DNA of 59,408 nt, taken from NCBI GenBank assembly GCA_019636815.1, contig JAHBWT010000014.1:1-59408 (forward strand), read 5' to 3'. The notes below the pieces were generated by a model. That model worked only from the letters and a program-made list of their open reading frames with translations. It made no database searches and was not told the DNA's origin. Source of the DNA: Nitrospira sp. Lineage in GTDB: Bacteria; Nitrospirota; Nitrospiria; Nitrospirales; Nitrospiraceae. How positions within the stretch are numbered: the stretch's first letter is position 1; each line of letters begins with the position of its first letter. Positions 1 to 8,011 of the stretch are shown piece after piece. The position numbers and the translations under genes were made by a program.

Positions 1-872
1 CGTTGGTCCGCTCCCGTGAACGCGCCCCGCTCATGACCGAAGAGTTCGCTCTCCACCAGTCCCATCGGAATGGCCGCGCAGTTGACGCGGATGAAGGGCT
101 TGTCTTTGCGCGGGCTCAACTCATGGATCGCCCGGGCAAGCAATTCTTTGCCGGTTCCTGTCTCTCCCGTGATCAGCACCGTCGCCGAGGTCGGACCGAC
201 GGCCTCAGCCTGAGCGAGGGTCTTCCGCAAAGCCGAACTCTCTCCCACCATCGTCCCGAAGTTGTGAGAGCGCTTGCTCGTCTCAACGGAGTCTTCGTGC
301 TCCTGTGCCAACCGCTGTCGCAACGCGTCGATCTCGTCAGAGGCCTGCGCGTGTGCGATCGCATAGGCCATCTGGGCCGCAATCTGTCGCAAGAATTCCA
401 TCTCGTCGGGTTCCGGCTTGCCTGATTGGACGCTCCCGATGTTCAACGTACCCAGGCACTGCTCGCCGGCGAGCAGCGGCAGGTTGATCATCCGCCCTAG
501 CTTCTCCTTCAGATAAAAGTGATCCTCGATGAAGGGTCGTTCCCGTCTCAGGTCGGGCCGGACGTGGAAACAATGATGCTCATAGACCCACCCGACGGCG
601 CTGCCGGTTCGAGGAATGATGGCATCGCGCTGCAAGACACGGGTGGGCAGGCTGGTCTCCACCGCGTAGAAACGGAAGGAATCTGTGCCAGGACGATACA
701 GGGTAATACCGGCCCGCTCCCACGGCACGACTCGTTTGATCTGTTCGGTAATGGCCCGCCAGAGGCTGTCCGTGTCCCGCTGCGAATTGAGGACATTCGT
801 GACTTCAAGCACCGCTCGATAGTTGAGATCAGCGTGCTGCACGGGACACGCTCCCATAGCGGATTCGGTCAT
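1..872 (-). CDS. Sigma-54-dependent transcriptional activator (GAF + AAA+), 3' end outside window
   Basis: Read on the minus strand, an uninterrupted frame runs from an ATG at 872 to the window edge (290 codons). The first ~180 residues look like a GAF sensor domain ([19 protein letters not shown] near the start). A helical linker follows, then the start of a sigma-54 AAA+ domain with Walker A GETGTGKE and the sigma-54-contact loop GAFTGA right at the edge. The family binds enhancers, uses ATP to open sigma-54 promoters and usually ends in a Fis-type HTH, which here would lie beyond the window. The architecture resembles FhlA/NorR-type regulators; the ligand of the GAF domain cannot be told. 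The ATG at 892 is followed after six codons by a stop, so 872 is the first usable start. No strong ribosome binding site precedes it. Confidence 0.88.
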   Translation of the reverse strand, partial: MTESAMGACPVQHADLNYRAVLEVTNVLNSQRDTDSLWRAITEQIKRVVPWERAGITLYRPGTDSFRFYAVETSLPTRVLQRDAIIPRTGSAVGWVYEHHCFHVRPDLRRERPFIEDHFYLKEKLGRMINLPLLAGEQCLGTLNIGSVQSGKPEPDEMEFLRQIAAQMAYAIAHAQASDEIDALRQRLAQEHEDSVETSKRSHNFGTMVGESSALRKTLAQAEAVGPTSATVLITGETGTGKELLARAIHELSPRKDKPFIRVNCAAIPMGLVESELFGHERGAFTGADQ

Positions 873-1141
873 TTGTCGTCCGGTGCTGCCATGGCCCGAT
901 CATATAGCCACCGCCGGGTCCAACCTCTAGACGGAGCGGGCTTTATCGCTCACATGCCTCGCACGGCTCAACGACCCCGCGAGTTACAATACCTCCCACG
1001 CCACTCCGAATATGGTGACCTAAGGAGAATATGCCGAGAAGCATGAACACATGGGCGTTACCCTTCTCCCTTGTCTTTACCGTATACCACGAACATGAAC
1101 TCTTCATGAAGAGAGCGTGAACAGTTCCTCATCGATCCCCC

Positions 1142-1305
1142 ATGTCGGGAGAGCTGGTGAGTGAGGCGCAGCTTACCATCGAAGTCTGGCGCGTGGACGA
1201 CAATACACGCCGCCCGCACCGCTCACTCGGCACCTGACGCCGAGCGAGTGCGTCAGCCAAAGTCAGGGACAACCGATCGCCGAAGAAGCCTTTTGCTCGG
1301 GTTAA
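1142..1305 (+). pseudogene. IS3-family transposase (OrfB) C-terminal relic
   Basis: In frame from 1142 the text reads ...IEVWRVDDNTRRPHRSLGT and then meets TGA at 1235. This is the hallmark end of the IS3-type DDE integrase core (W-R-x-x-Y/D-N-x-x-R-P-H-x-S-L-G). Shifting by one base after the T restores LTPSECVSQSQGQPIAEEAF up to a TAA at 1303, the usual continuation of this family. So a single base was lost, and everything upstream of the last ~60 residues of the transposase is gone. No terminal inverted repeat or target duplication could be assigned. It is a decayed fragment between the regulator and the bactofilin gene. Confidence 0.72.
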
Positions 1306-1444
1306 GAGTTGTCTCGGAATGGGGCCAACGTCAGATGTACGGGCCAAGATTCTTGGCGTGGCGAGGGAGACCGTCATCAAGTTATGGATTGCCGAGCGCT
1401 GAAAGAAGAAGTAAAGAAAGCGATTTGACGTCTTGCACGCACCG

Positions 1445-1479
1445 AGGCCTCTGGCTTTTCTCGGTGTCGCCAGAGGCCT
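1445..1479. terminator. 11-bp perfect hairpin downstream of bactofilin gene
   Basis: AGGCCTCTGGC at 1445-1455 pairs perfectly with GCCAGAGGCCT at 1469-1479 across a 13-base loop. It sits 10 bp beyond the stop codon of the minus-strand bactofilin gene, facing the transposase relic. There is no long T-tract on either side, so intrinsic termination is plausible but not certain. It could also be a leftover of the mobile element. Confidence 0.4.
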
Positions 1480-1488
1480 GTAGATCGA

Positions 1489-2004
1489 TCACGCTGCAAG
1501 TCGAATAGGCGGTCGATTGCTCGTTGCTCCGACGTATGGTCCCACCTCACGTAACCCCTCGGCCTTAGCTTGCGATTTCATTTCGAGGGTGCCGTTAAAC
1601 ACGACGCCTTCCTCCATCGACAGCACGGGAGTCGTCAGGCTGCCCTGCACGACCGCCGGAGCACAGAGCACGATCTGGTTCGTCGCCTGAATGTCCCCCG
1701 TGATGGTTCCACGACAGACCACGGTTCCGGCCGTCACCTTGGCCTTCAGCACCGCCTCTGGCCCCACGAGCAAGCCGCCGTCGGTATGGATTTCGCCATC
1801 TAACGATCCGTCGATCCGGACGGTGCCGGAATACGTGATCACGCCCTTGAATTCAACATCCTTCCCGACGAAGGCCACCTCATCAGGAAGGGACGGACCA
1901 CTCTTCGATGGACCACGCCTATCCTCTACCCACCGTTCTCGTTCCCTTTCCCGTTCCCGCTCTCGTTCTTCTTCTCCCCCTACCGCCTCATCTTGCTTCC
2001 ACAT
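1489..2004 (-). CDS. Bactofilin (polymer-forming cytoskeletal protein)
   Basis: 171 residues. From about residue 42 to 145 the chain carries the bactofilin (DUF583) beta-helix pattern, with short repeats such as FKGVITYSGTVRIDGSLDGEI, LLVGPEAVLKAKVTAGTVVCRGTITGDI and VVQGSLTTPVLSMEEGVVFNGTLEM. Bactofilins polymerise without nucleotide and scaffold envelope enzymes. The N-terminal arm is unusual: a run of alternating Glu-Arg (residues 11-24) encoded by tandem hexanucleotides, followed by a basic, proline-rich linker. Such arms often decide membrane binding in this family. The ATG at 2004 follows AAGGAGGGAG at good spacing. It stands alone; the promoter should lie between 2005 and 2122. Confidence 0.93.
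   Translation of the reverse strand: MWKQDEAVGGEEERERERERERERWVEDRRGPSKSGPSLPDEVAFVGKDVEFKGVITYSGTVRIDGSLDGEIHTDGGLLVGPEAVLKAKVTAGTVVCRGTITGDIQATNQIVLCAPAVVQGSLTTPVLSMEEGVVFNGTLEMKSQAKAEGLREVGPYVGATSNRPPIRLAA
1936..1974. repeat. Hexanucleotide (CGTTCY)n tract inside bactofilin gene
   Basis: The plus strand shows back-to-back units of the type CGTTCC / CGTTCT, six to seven copies with few changes. They encode the Glu-Arg run of the bactofilin N-terminal arm on the minus strand. Being a multiple of three, copy-number change would lengthen or shorten the arm without breaking the frame. Confidence 0.7.
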
Positions 2005-2122
2005 AGCGAGACTCCCTCCTTGTCCGTATTGGTCCAGCCTAGTCGAACGGCCACGCCGAGTCCCTTATCTATCGGTTGAAACTGGTCTTTTATTGAGTAT
2101 GTTGGGCCCGGCGGAAGAATCT

Positions 2123-2785
2123 CTACGGCTCCTGGACTAATTCATTCGATAATTCATTGGGATTGTCATCTGGACGACCCGGGCAGACTTCGGCAACCAG
2201 AGCGCCACATGCCTGAATACTCTGACATAATCCCCCAACAATATCGCCTGATCGTAGCCGGACGACTGCAACCTCGACGACCGAGGACCACCGCTCCACC
2301 GGAACTCGTTGGAACAAGGGTTGATCCGCCAATACGTAAATCTGATGCTCCAAGAGCGACACCATGATCAAGACCCCGGTGCGGTCACGAGTCTGAGCGA
2401 CCCCATGCTGCGCGAAGGCACGTTCGGCTCTGAGCTTCACTTTGTGGAGCATCCGATCCGTCGATGTGAGTAGGCGAATGAACGGAGCCTGAGTCCCAAG
2501 CCCTACCCCCGCACCATAGGCCGCTAGAGTCGCCAGGATCAGCCACGCGGCGTTGGACGCATGCCACCCCCACGGAAGCCACAAGACCTCCGTCGTGAGC
2601 ATGATCGTGAGCGCCGATAACGCGAGGAGTAATCCTGCGCGGTGTTGGGCATCTCGATAGAGCCCGGAACGGCTGACAATCATGGGCACAATCTCGGCAT
2701 TGGTCGACTGTTCCGCCGCGTGCACGGCTAGGCTGATCCGTTCACGTTCCTCGGCCGTGAGTTTCAATTTTTTACCAGTTTCCAC
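2123..2785 (-). CDS. TPM-domain membrane protein (second TPM paralogue of LemA operon)
   Basis: 220 residues from a GTG at 2785. Residues ~8-45 begin a TPM fold (LTAEERERISLAVHAAEQST, NAEIVPMIV). Two hydrophobic spans follow (LLLALSALTIMLTTEVLWLP and AAWLILATLAAYGAGVGLG). The second half of the TPM domain resumes at RAFAQHGVAQTRDRTGVLI and ends with SLLEHQIYVLADQPLF. An open frame extends upstream to 2920, but it runs antisense-free through the Gly-rich tail of the previous gene. The GTG at 2785 is preceded by GGGGGAGGGGG, a Shine-Dalgarno-like stretch lying inside that Gly-rich coding repeat. The gene overlaps the upstream TPM gene by 14 bp, so the two are translationally coupled. Function in the envelope is unknown; related proteins travel with LemA. 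Confidence 0.82.
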   Translation of the reverse strand: METGKKLKLTAEERERISLAVHAAEQSTNAEIVPMIVSRSGLYRDAQHRAGLLLALSALTIMLTTEVLWLPWGWHASNAAWLILATLAAYGAGVGLGTQAPFIRLLTSTDRMLHKVKLRAERAFAQHGVAQTRDRTGVLIMVSLLEHQIYVLADQPLFQRVPVERWSSVVEVAVVRLRSGDIVGGLCQSIQACGALVAEVCPGRPDDNPNELSNELVQEP

Positions 2786-3647
2786 TGGCACCCCCTCCCC
2801 CGAAATTGCCGCCTCCCCCGCCGAACCCGCCTCCGAACGACCCGCCGCCCCATCCACCGCCACGGCTGTACCAAATCCAATCATCCATCCCTCGGTACCG
2901 GGTGGTTCTTCCTCCGGCACTCGATGCCCCTATGGCCAGCAGCAGAAGAAATGTCACACCGCATGCTATGAGCGCCGGTACAAGCCAGGGGGCCAGCAAT
3001 GTCGAGAGCCCGGCACCGACCAGCGGTCCGACGAATTTATGGACGTTCATAAAAATGCGCCCGACGACCAGTCCGACCAGGACGGCCACGACAACTTGCC
3101 CCGTGATATCGTGCTCAGCCTGAGGGGTCGGTCGTTCCGACGCCTGGTAAGTCCCCTCAATGGTCATCAAAATAGCGTTGATCCCCTCCGTGACTCCGCC
3201 CGGCATATCACCGGCGCGGAAGCGAGGCACAATCTCATTTCTGATGATCTGCGCCGATCGAGCATCGGTCAACACTCCTTCCAACCCGTACCCGACTTCG
3301 ATCCGAACTTTGCGTTCCCTAATCGTCACCAACAACAGCACGCCGTTGTCCCTGTCCTTCTGACCGAGTTTCCAGGTCGTCGCCACGCGATGAGAGAATT
3401 CTTCGAGCGAATCGCCTTCGAGGGAAGGAATGATCAAGACGGCAGCCTGGTTGCTCGATTGTGCCTCATGAGCCGCCAGTCGAGCCGTCAGTGACTCAAC
3501 CGTGGATGCCGGTAAGACGTGAGCACGATCGACGACCCGTCCGGTCAACGGAGGAACGTCGAGCGCAGTGGCCAGGATGGCGGACGAGAACGTCGTTCCC
3601 GTCAGGCAACAGCAGAAAACGAGGCGGGTGATTCCACGTCGTATCAA
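2772..3647 (-). CDS. TPM-domain (YgcG-like) exported membrane protein with Gly-rich tail
   Basis: 291 residues. A signal peptide (MIRRGITRLVFCCCLTG... to about residue 30) is followed by a TPM domain at ~33-165 (GRVVDRAHVLPASTVESL, RDNGVLLLVTIRERKVRIEVG, FRAGDMPGGVTEGINAIL). Two transmembrane segments lie at ~185-245. The C-terminal tail is almost pure Gly with W/F/N. This is the classic YgcG layout: periplasmic TPM domain, membrane hairpin, Gly-rich end. It lies between lemA (24 bp upstream) and a second TPM gene that overlaps it. LemA-TPM pairs are widespread and tied to envelope stress or modification, but no activity is firmly proven, and none is claimed here. Confidence 0.9.
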   Translation of the reverse strand: MIRRGITRLVFCCCLTGTTFSSAILATALDVPPLTGRVVDRAHVLPASTVESLTARLAAHEAQSSNQAAVLIIPSLEGDSLEEFSHRVATTWKLGQKDRDNGVLLLVTIRERKVRIEVGYGLEGVLTDARSAQIIRNEIVPRFRAGDMPGGVTEGINAILMTIEGTYQASERPTPQAEHDITGQVVVAVLVGLVVGRIFMNVHKFVGPLVGAGLSTLLAPWLVPALIACGVTFLLLLAIGASSAGGRTTRYRGMDDWIWYSRGGGWGGGSFGGGFGGGGGNFGGGGASGNW

Positions 3648-3671
3648 CTACTCCTCCGCCTCACCGTCGAT

Positions 3672-4274
3672 TCAAAATTTCACTTCAGGCGGCTTGGCCA
3701 CTGCGCTCTCATCGGCCACCGTAAAGTTGGGCCGCTCTTCCAAATGCAGCAGGAACTTGGCCGTGAGGTTGGTCGGGAAATATCGGACCATCTTGTTGTA
3801 CTCTGCGACACGATCGATATACCGCTTCCGGGCCACCGTAATCCGATTTTCCGTCCCCTCCAGCTGACTCTGGAGATCCCTGAAGTTTTGATCCGCCTTG
3901 AGATTCGGGTAATTTTCGGCGATCGCGATCAGTCGCCCCAACGCCGACGTGAGGCCGGCTTGAGCCGCTTGAAATGTTTCGAATGCCGCGGGATCGCTCA
4001 GTACCTCGGGCGTCACGTGAATGCCCGTGGCTTTGGCTCGGGCGTTCACGACTCCTTCAAGGGTCTCTTTTTCGTGAGCTGCGTACCCTTTGACGGTCGC
4101 AACGAGGTTGGGGATGAGATCCGCACGGCGTTGGTACTGATTAATGACTTCACTCCACGCCGCCTTGGTATCCTCATCCAATCCTTGCAAGTCGTTGTAA
4201 CCGCAGCCTGACACAGGCAGTAGATTGATCATCATGACGGCGATTGCCGTCGTTTTCCACCAGGTGCGCCCCAT
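3672..4274 (-). CDS. lemA: LemA family lipoprotein
   Basis: 200 residues from ATG 4274, which has AGGAGGGAACG just upstream. A longer frame to 4346 lacks a ribosome site. The N-terminus is a lipoprotein signal with lipobox LPVSGC, so the mature protein should start at Cys24 and be membrane-anchored. The body carries LemA signatures: WSEVINQYQRRADLIPNLVATVKGYA, AIAENYPNLKADQNFRDLQSQLEGTENRI and YNKMVRYFPTNL. LemA forms a long helical bundle; a biochemical role is not settled. It heads an operon with two TPM-domain genes, the usual partners. Confidence 0.93.
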   Translation of the reverse strand: MGRTWWKTTAIAVMMINLLPVSGCGYNDLQGLDEDTKAAWSEVINQYQRRADLIPNLVATVKGYAAHEKETLEGVVNARAKATGIHVTPEVLSDPAAFETFQAAQAGLTSALGRLIAIAENYPNLKADQNFRDLQSQLEGTENRITVARKRYIDRVAEYNKMVRYFPTNLTAKFLLHLEERPNFTVADESAVAKPPEVKF

Positions 4275-4419
4275 CGTTCCCTCCTTGAGCCATGCCGGAT
4301 GCAATGTCTTCTCTTCGCACGGCCATGCTACCATGGGGATAATCATTTAGAGAATCTCTGATTTCTTCTCCTTGGAAGTTCTGCTTTCCCACTCCATGCG
4401 GCGCTTCGTGGGGATTGAA

Positions 4420-4433
4420 TTGAGAATTCTCAA
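4420..4433. promoter_or_regulatory. 14-bp perfect palindrome upstream of oxyR
   Basis: TTGAGAATTCTCAA is a perfect inverted repeat 39 bp upstream of the oxyR ATG and 146 bp upstream of the divergent lemA start. LysR-type regulators commonly bind such palindromes near their own promoters and repress themselves. It is therefore a good candidate operator for OxyR itself, shared with the divergent side. It does not match the full ATAG-N7-CTAT spacing of the enterobacterial OxyR site. Confidence 0.5.
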
Positions 4434-4471
4434 CGCGTCGATTATCATCGCTGATACGTACGTTGTGACCG

Positions 4472-5380
4472 ATGACTCTGACCGAATTACACTACATGGT
4501 CGCCGTGGCGCAGGAACGGCATTTTGGCCGTGCCGCGGCAAAGACCTTGGTGACGCAACCCGCGTTGAGCCTCGCGATCAAGAAGCTCGAGGACGAATTG
4601 GGGGTGACGATTTTCGAACGGCGCCGGAATCGGATTGAGCTGACCGTGCAGGGCGCGTCGCTGGTCCAGCAGGCGCAGCGCGTTCTAGAGGAAGTCGAGC
4701 ACCTCGCTCTGCTCGCGGCACAGGGCAAGGATCAACTCAATGGGAGACTGCGGCTCGGCGTCATCGCCACCGTAGGGCCCTATATCCTTCCGGATTTGGT
4801 CCCGCAGCTACACGCCCGCGCGCCGAAGATGCCGCTGGCGCTGGAGGAAAACCTCACCCAGAACCTGGTCGGGATGTTGAAGAATGGGACGCTCGATGTG
4901 ATCATGATCGCGCTTCCCTTCGACGAGGCGGGCATGCTCACCACCGCCTTATACGATGAACCGTTTCAGGTCCTGATTCCCGCCGGGCATCCGTGGCGCA
5001 AGAAGCGGGTGATCGAGTCCAGCCACTTGGCCTCCCAGAAGGTCCTGCTTCCCCATGCCGGCCATTGTTTCCGTCAACAAGTGCTGCAGACCTGCCCGGA
5101 ACTGAGTCGATCGGACGCGGACGGGTGGCACGGGAACTCCCTGGAAACCATCCGCCAGATGGTCGTCTCCGGGTTGGGGATTACGGTGATGCCCTGTAGC
5201 GCGCTGACACCGAAATACCGGAATACGCGGTTGCTCGCGATCAAGATGGCGGATCCGGTGCCTGGTCGTCGCATCGGTCTCGCCTGGCGGCGCGGATTTA
5301 CACGGCCCCAAGTCATCGACGTCATTCGCAGCGCCGTCCGTGCCTTGAAGATACCGGGACTCATCATGTCGGCCAAGTGA
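4472..5380 (+). CDS. oxyR: LysR-type hydrogen-peroxide sensor OxyR
   Basis: 302 residues. A LysR winged HTH occupies residues 1-60 (ELHYMVAVAQERHFGRAAAK, LSLAIKKLEDELGVTIFER), then the co-inducer domain. The redox motif of OxyR is present: Cys199 in GHCFRQQV and Cys208 in LQTC. The same numbering and nine-residue spacing hold in E. coli OxyR, where these two form the peroxide-induced disulfide. The SLETIRQMVVSGLGITVMP stretch after it is also typical of OxyR. A third Cys (VMPCSA) sits later. OxyR activates peroxide defence genes (catalase, Ahp, Dps); none is adjacent, so targets must be elsewhere. It is divergent from lemA with a palindrome between them. Confidence 0.93.
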   Translation: MTLTELHYMVAVAQERHFGRAAAKTLVTQPALSLAIKKLEDELGVTIFERRRNRIELTVQGASLVQQAQRVLEEVEHLALLAAQGKDQLNGRLRLGVIATVGPYILPDLVPQLHARAPKMPLALEENLTQNLVGMLKNGTLDVIMIALPFDEAGMLTTALYDEPFQVLIPAGHPWRKKRVIESSHLASQKVLLPHAGHCFRQQVLQTCPELSRSDADGWHGNSLETIRQMVVSGLGITVMPCSALTPKYRNTRLLAIKMADPVPGRRIGLAWRRGFTRPQVIDVIRSAVRALKIPGLIMSAK

Positions 5381-5462
5381 TTGGGGCACCCCTACATCTC
5401 CGCAACTTGTTGCCTGAGGTCGCTTTTGATAGGATGCGCGGAATCTATCGAGCGACCTCCAG

Positions 5463-6236
5463 ATGAAAATTGCGACCTTCAACGTCAATTCCTTGCGTAA
5501 GCGCCTGCCCATCGTGCTCGAATGGCTCGATCGACACAAGCCGGATGTCCTGTGCCTTCAAGAAACCAAAGTTCAAGATAGCGAGTTCCCATTGCTCGCC
5601 CTGGCTCCCAGCGGGTACGAAACGACCTTTCGAGGGATGAAATCCTACAATGGAGTGGCGGTTCTCAGCCGGAAAAAACCGGAAGCCGTTTCGTATGGAT
5701 TCGACGATGGAGGCGACCCGGACGACTCTCGCTTGCTCCGCGTCGTCATTGACGGAATTCCGATTGTCAACACCTATGTCCCGCAGGGATTCGAGCTCGA
5801 TTCGCCGAAATATGCGTACAAGCTCGCCTGGTACGAGCGATTACGCCGTTATTTTGACACCCATCTTTCGTCTCAGGGTCCGGCCATTTGGTGCGGCGAT
5901 ATGAATGTCGCTCCACGACCGATGGACGTCCATAGTCCGGAGAAACATCTCAATCACGTGTGCTACCATGAAGCGGCCCGCAAAGCTTATGAGCAGACGG
6001 TGGCCTGGGGATTCCAGGATGTGTTCGTGAAACTCTACCCGACGCGTCAGCAGTATACGTTTTGGGACTACCGTGCTCCAAGTTCACTGGCAGCCAACAA
6101 AGGTTGGCGGATCGATCACATGATGGCGACGGCACCGCTCGCGGACAAATGCATTCAGGCGGATGTGGATGTCGAGCCGCGGCGAGCGAAAGACCCTTCT
6201 GACCATACCTTTTTGTGGGCAGATTTTTCGGTCTGA
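5463..6236 (+). CDS. xth: Exodeoxyribonuclease III (AP endonuclease)
   Basis: 257 residues, the usual length. It begins MKIATFNVNSLRKRL and shows the exonuclease III/EEP catalytic set: Glu34 in LQETK, GDMNVAP in the middle, WRIDHMMAT and the final DPSDHTF with the catalytic His. The enzyme cuts DNA 5' of abasic sites and removes 3' blocks in base-excision repair, using Mg. It lies 82 bp after oxyR in the same direction; both serve oxidative damage, so a shared need is likely though no common promoter is shown. Confidence 0.95.
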   Translation: MKIATFNVNSLRKRLPIVLEWLDRHKPDVLCLQETKVQDSEFPLLALAPSGYETTFRGMKSYNGVAVLSRKKPEAVSYGFDDGGDPDDSRLLRVVIDGIPIVNTYVPQGFELDSPKYAYKLAWYERLRRYFDTHLSSQGPAIWCGDMNVAPRPMDVHSPEKHLNHVCYHEAARKAYEQTVAWGFQDVFVKLYPTRQQYTFWDYRAPSSLAANKGWRIDHMMATAPLADKCIQADVDVEPRRAKDPSDHTFLWADFSV

Positions 6237-6312
6237 CCGCACGCGCGACATCCAATCCATCCGAGGGAAACGATCCGATACCTCGGCATCGAGCTGGAGA
6301 ACCGCCCGCTTC

Positions 6313-6468
6313 CTAGGCCGCCTTGGCCCGCACATGGTTGCTCCGGTTCTGCTCGATCAATGGGTCGATAATCAGGCCGCAATTGAGACAACGAAGAACG
6401 ATGGTACTGGACGATACCACCGGTTGTCGTTCTTGAATCATCAAGCCTTTGCATTTTCGACAGGTCAT
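6313..6468 (-). CDS. 51-aa zinc-ribbon miniprotein
   Basis: A 51-codon gene read on the minus strand from ATG 6468, with AGGAGG five bases upstream. The product has two CxxC knuckles, C3-RK-C6 and C27-LN-C30, a short beta-rich centre and a basic tail (NRSNHVRAKAA). That is a minimal zinc ribbon. Its partner or target is unknown; similar tiny zinc ribbons occur scattered in Nitrospira-like genomes. It is convergent with xth. The upstream 6480-6560 stretch is AT-rich (GTTAACAGTCAGTTAAAACTC) and probably holds its promoter. Confidence 0.8.
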   Translation of the reverse strand: MTCRKCKGLMIQERQPVVSSSTIVLRCLNCGLIIDPLIEQNRSNHVRAKAA

Positions 6469-6675
6469 GGTACTCCTCCTGCTGAGATCGACGACGGTAA
6501 TGATCTAACACCGCGACATTAACTTCGTGTTAACAGTCAGTTAAAACTCATTAATGTTCTTCCTGTCGTTCCGAGCCCACCACCCATGAGAGACAAGAAC
6601 GTGCGTCCTCTTGCATCTCATTCGGCTACCTTTCTGTTACCAGCGGCGCGTCTGTTTCAGAAAGCAGGATAAGGG

Positions 6676-7956
6676 ATGATCGAAGACCTCGTATCGGTCG
6701 CCGTTGTGGGAGCCGGAGCGGCGGGACTGACAGCGGCCATCGCTGCGGCTGATACCAAGGAGAGGTTGCCGGGACGCGTGGTGTTACTGGACGGAGCGAA
6801 GCGGTTAGGAGCCAAGATTCTTGTATCGGGTGGCGGCCGTTGCAACGTCACGCACGAGGCCGTCACGCCGAAGGACTTTTTCGGAAATCGCAACATCATC
6901 CGAAATGTGCTGGCGGCGTTTTCGGTTCAACAGACGATCGCGTGGTTTGCGTCGTTAGGGGTCGACCTGAAACGGGAACCGACCGGGAAGCTGTATCCCG
7001 CCACCGATCGTGCGAGGACCGTCCTCGATGCATTGCTCAATCGCGCACGACGCGCCGGAGTCATGGTATGTCCTGACCATCGAGTGCGCGAAATCTCTCG
7101 GGCGGGCTCAGAATTCCGCATAGATCACTGCCACGGTTCGGTCCGCGCAGCTCGCCTTATTCTCGCCACCGGCGGCCGGTCATTGCCGAAAACCGGGAGC
7201 GATGGGGACGGATATCGGCTGGTTCGCAACCTCGGCCATCGCGTGACCCCGACCGTGCCGGCGTTAGTCCCACTCGTGTTGGAACATTCCATGTTTCACG
7301 CAGCACTCTCAGGCCTCTCGCATGAGGCGGAACTGACCACAGTGGTGGAGGGTCGAGAGGCTGATCGCCGCACAGGATGCCTGCTCTGGACTCATTTTGG
7401 AATCAGCGGTCCCGTAGTCCTGGACGTCAGCCGTTTCTGGACCCTGGCGACACACCAAGGCATGCGCGTGGACCTCTACGCCAACTTCGCGCCGAGTCGA
7501 ACACCTGACGAGGTGAAGGCTTGGTTGCTGGCTCAAGCGGCTGAACACCCAAAACGTTCCCTGTCAAGAAGCCTGACGCTGTTGGTCCCGGAACGATTTG
7601 CGCATTCCCTTTGTTTGTATTGTTCTTGTGACCCACAGAAGACCATTGCTCAGGTCTCACGCATTGACCGGAATCGATTACTCGACACACTCACCAGGTT
7701 CCGATTTCCCGTTGAACGAGACCGAGGGTGGAACTTCGCAGAAGTCACGGCCGGCGGCGTGCCGTTGGATGAAATCAACTACCGCACCATGGAATCAAAG
7801 GCGACTCCGGGACTGTATTTGACTGGGGAAATGCTCGATTGTGACGGTCGTATCGGAGGATTCAATTTTCAATGGGCGTGGGCGACGGGGTGGCTCGCGG
7901 GACGATCTGCCGCAGGAAGTCTTCGTACTCGGAGCAAGGCATCGCCCGATTTATGA
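6676..7956 (+). CDS. BaiN/YhiN (HI0933) family NAD(P)/FAD-dependent oxidoreductase
   Basis: 426 residues. An FAD-binding Rossmann motif is at the start (VAVVGAGAAGLTAAIAAA), followed by the family hallmark KILVSGGGRCNVTH. The middle has ATGGRSLPKTGSDGDGY, and the end has GGVPLDEINYRTMESK and the second FAD-contact region GEMLDCDGRIGGFNFQWAW. HI0933/YhiN proteins are annotated as flavoproteins; BaiN reduces bile-acid intermediates, but the substrate here cannot be inferred. It is a single gene; the next gene is convergent (8012). Confidence 0.9.
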   Translation: MIEDLVSVAVVGAGAAGLTAAIAAADTKERLPGRVVLLDGAKRLGAKILVSGGGRCNVTHEAVTPKDFFGNRNIIRNVLAAFSVQQTIAWFASLGVDLKREPTGKLYPATDRARTVLDALLNRARRAGVMVCPDHRVREISRAGSEFRIDHCHGSVRAARLILATGGRSLPKTGSDGDGYRLVRNLGHRVTPTVPALVPLVLEHSMFHAALSGLSHEAELTTVVEGREADRRTGCLLWTHFGISGPVVLDVSRFWTLATHQGMRVDLYANFAPSRTPDEVKAWLLAQAAEHPKRSLSRSLTLLVPERFAHSLCLYCSCDPQKTIAQVSRIDRNRLLDTLTRFRFPVERDRGWNFAEVTAGGVPLDEINYRTMESKATPGLYLTGEMLDCDGRIGGFNFQWAWATGWLAGRSAAGSLRTRSKASPDL

Positions 7957-8011
7957 TGATGCATCAGTTAGAGCCGTTCTCGGATGAGCTTGGACAATCG
8001 GTATTCAAGGG

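Noticed and set aside
1318..1401. Short frame with HTH-like text (AKILGVARETVIKLWIAER)
   Set aside because: Too short, lies after the transposase relic and in another frame; may be further IS debris.
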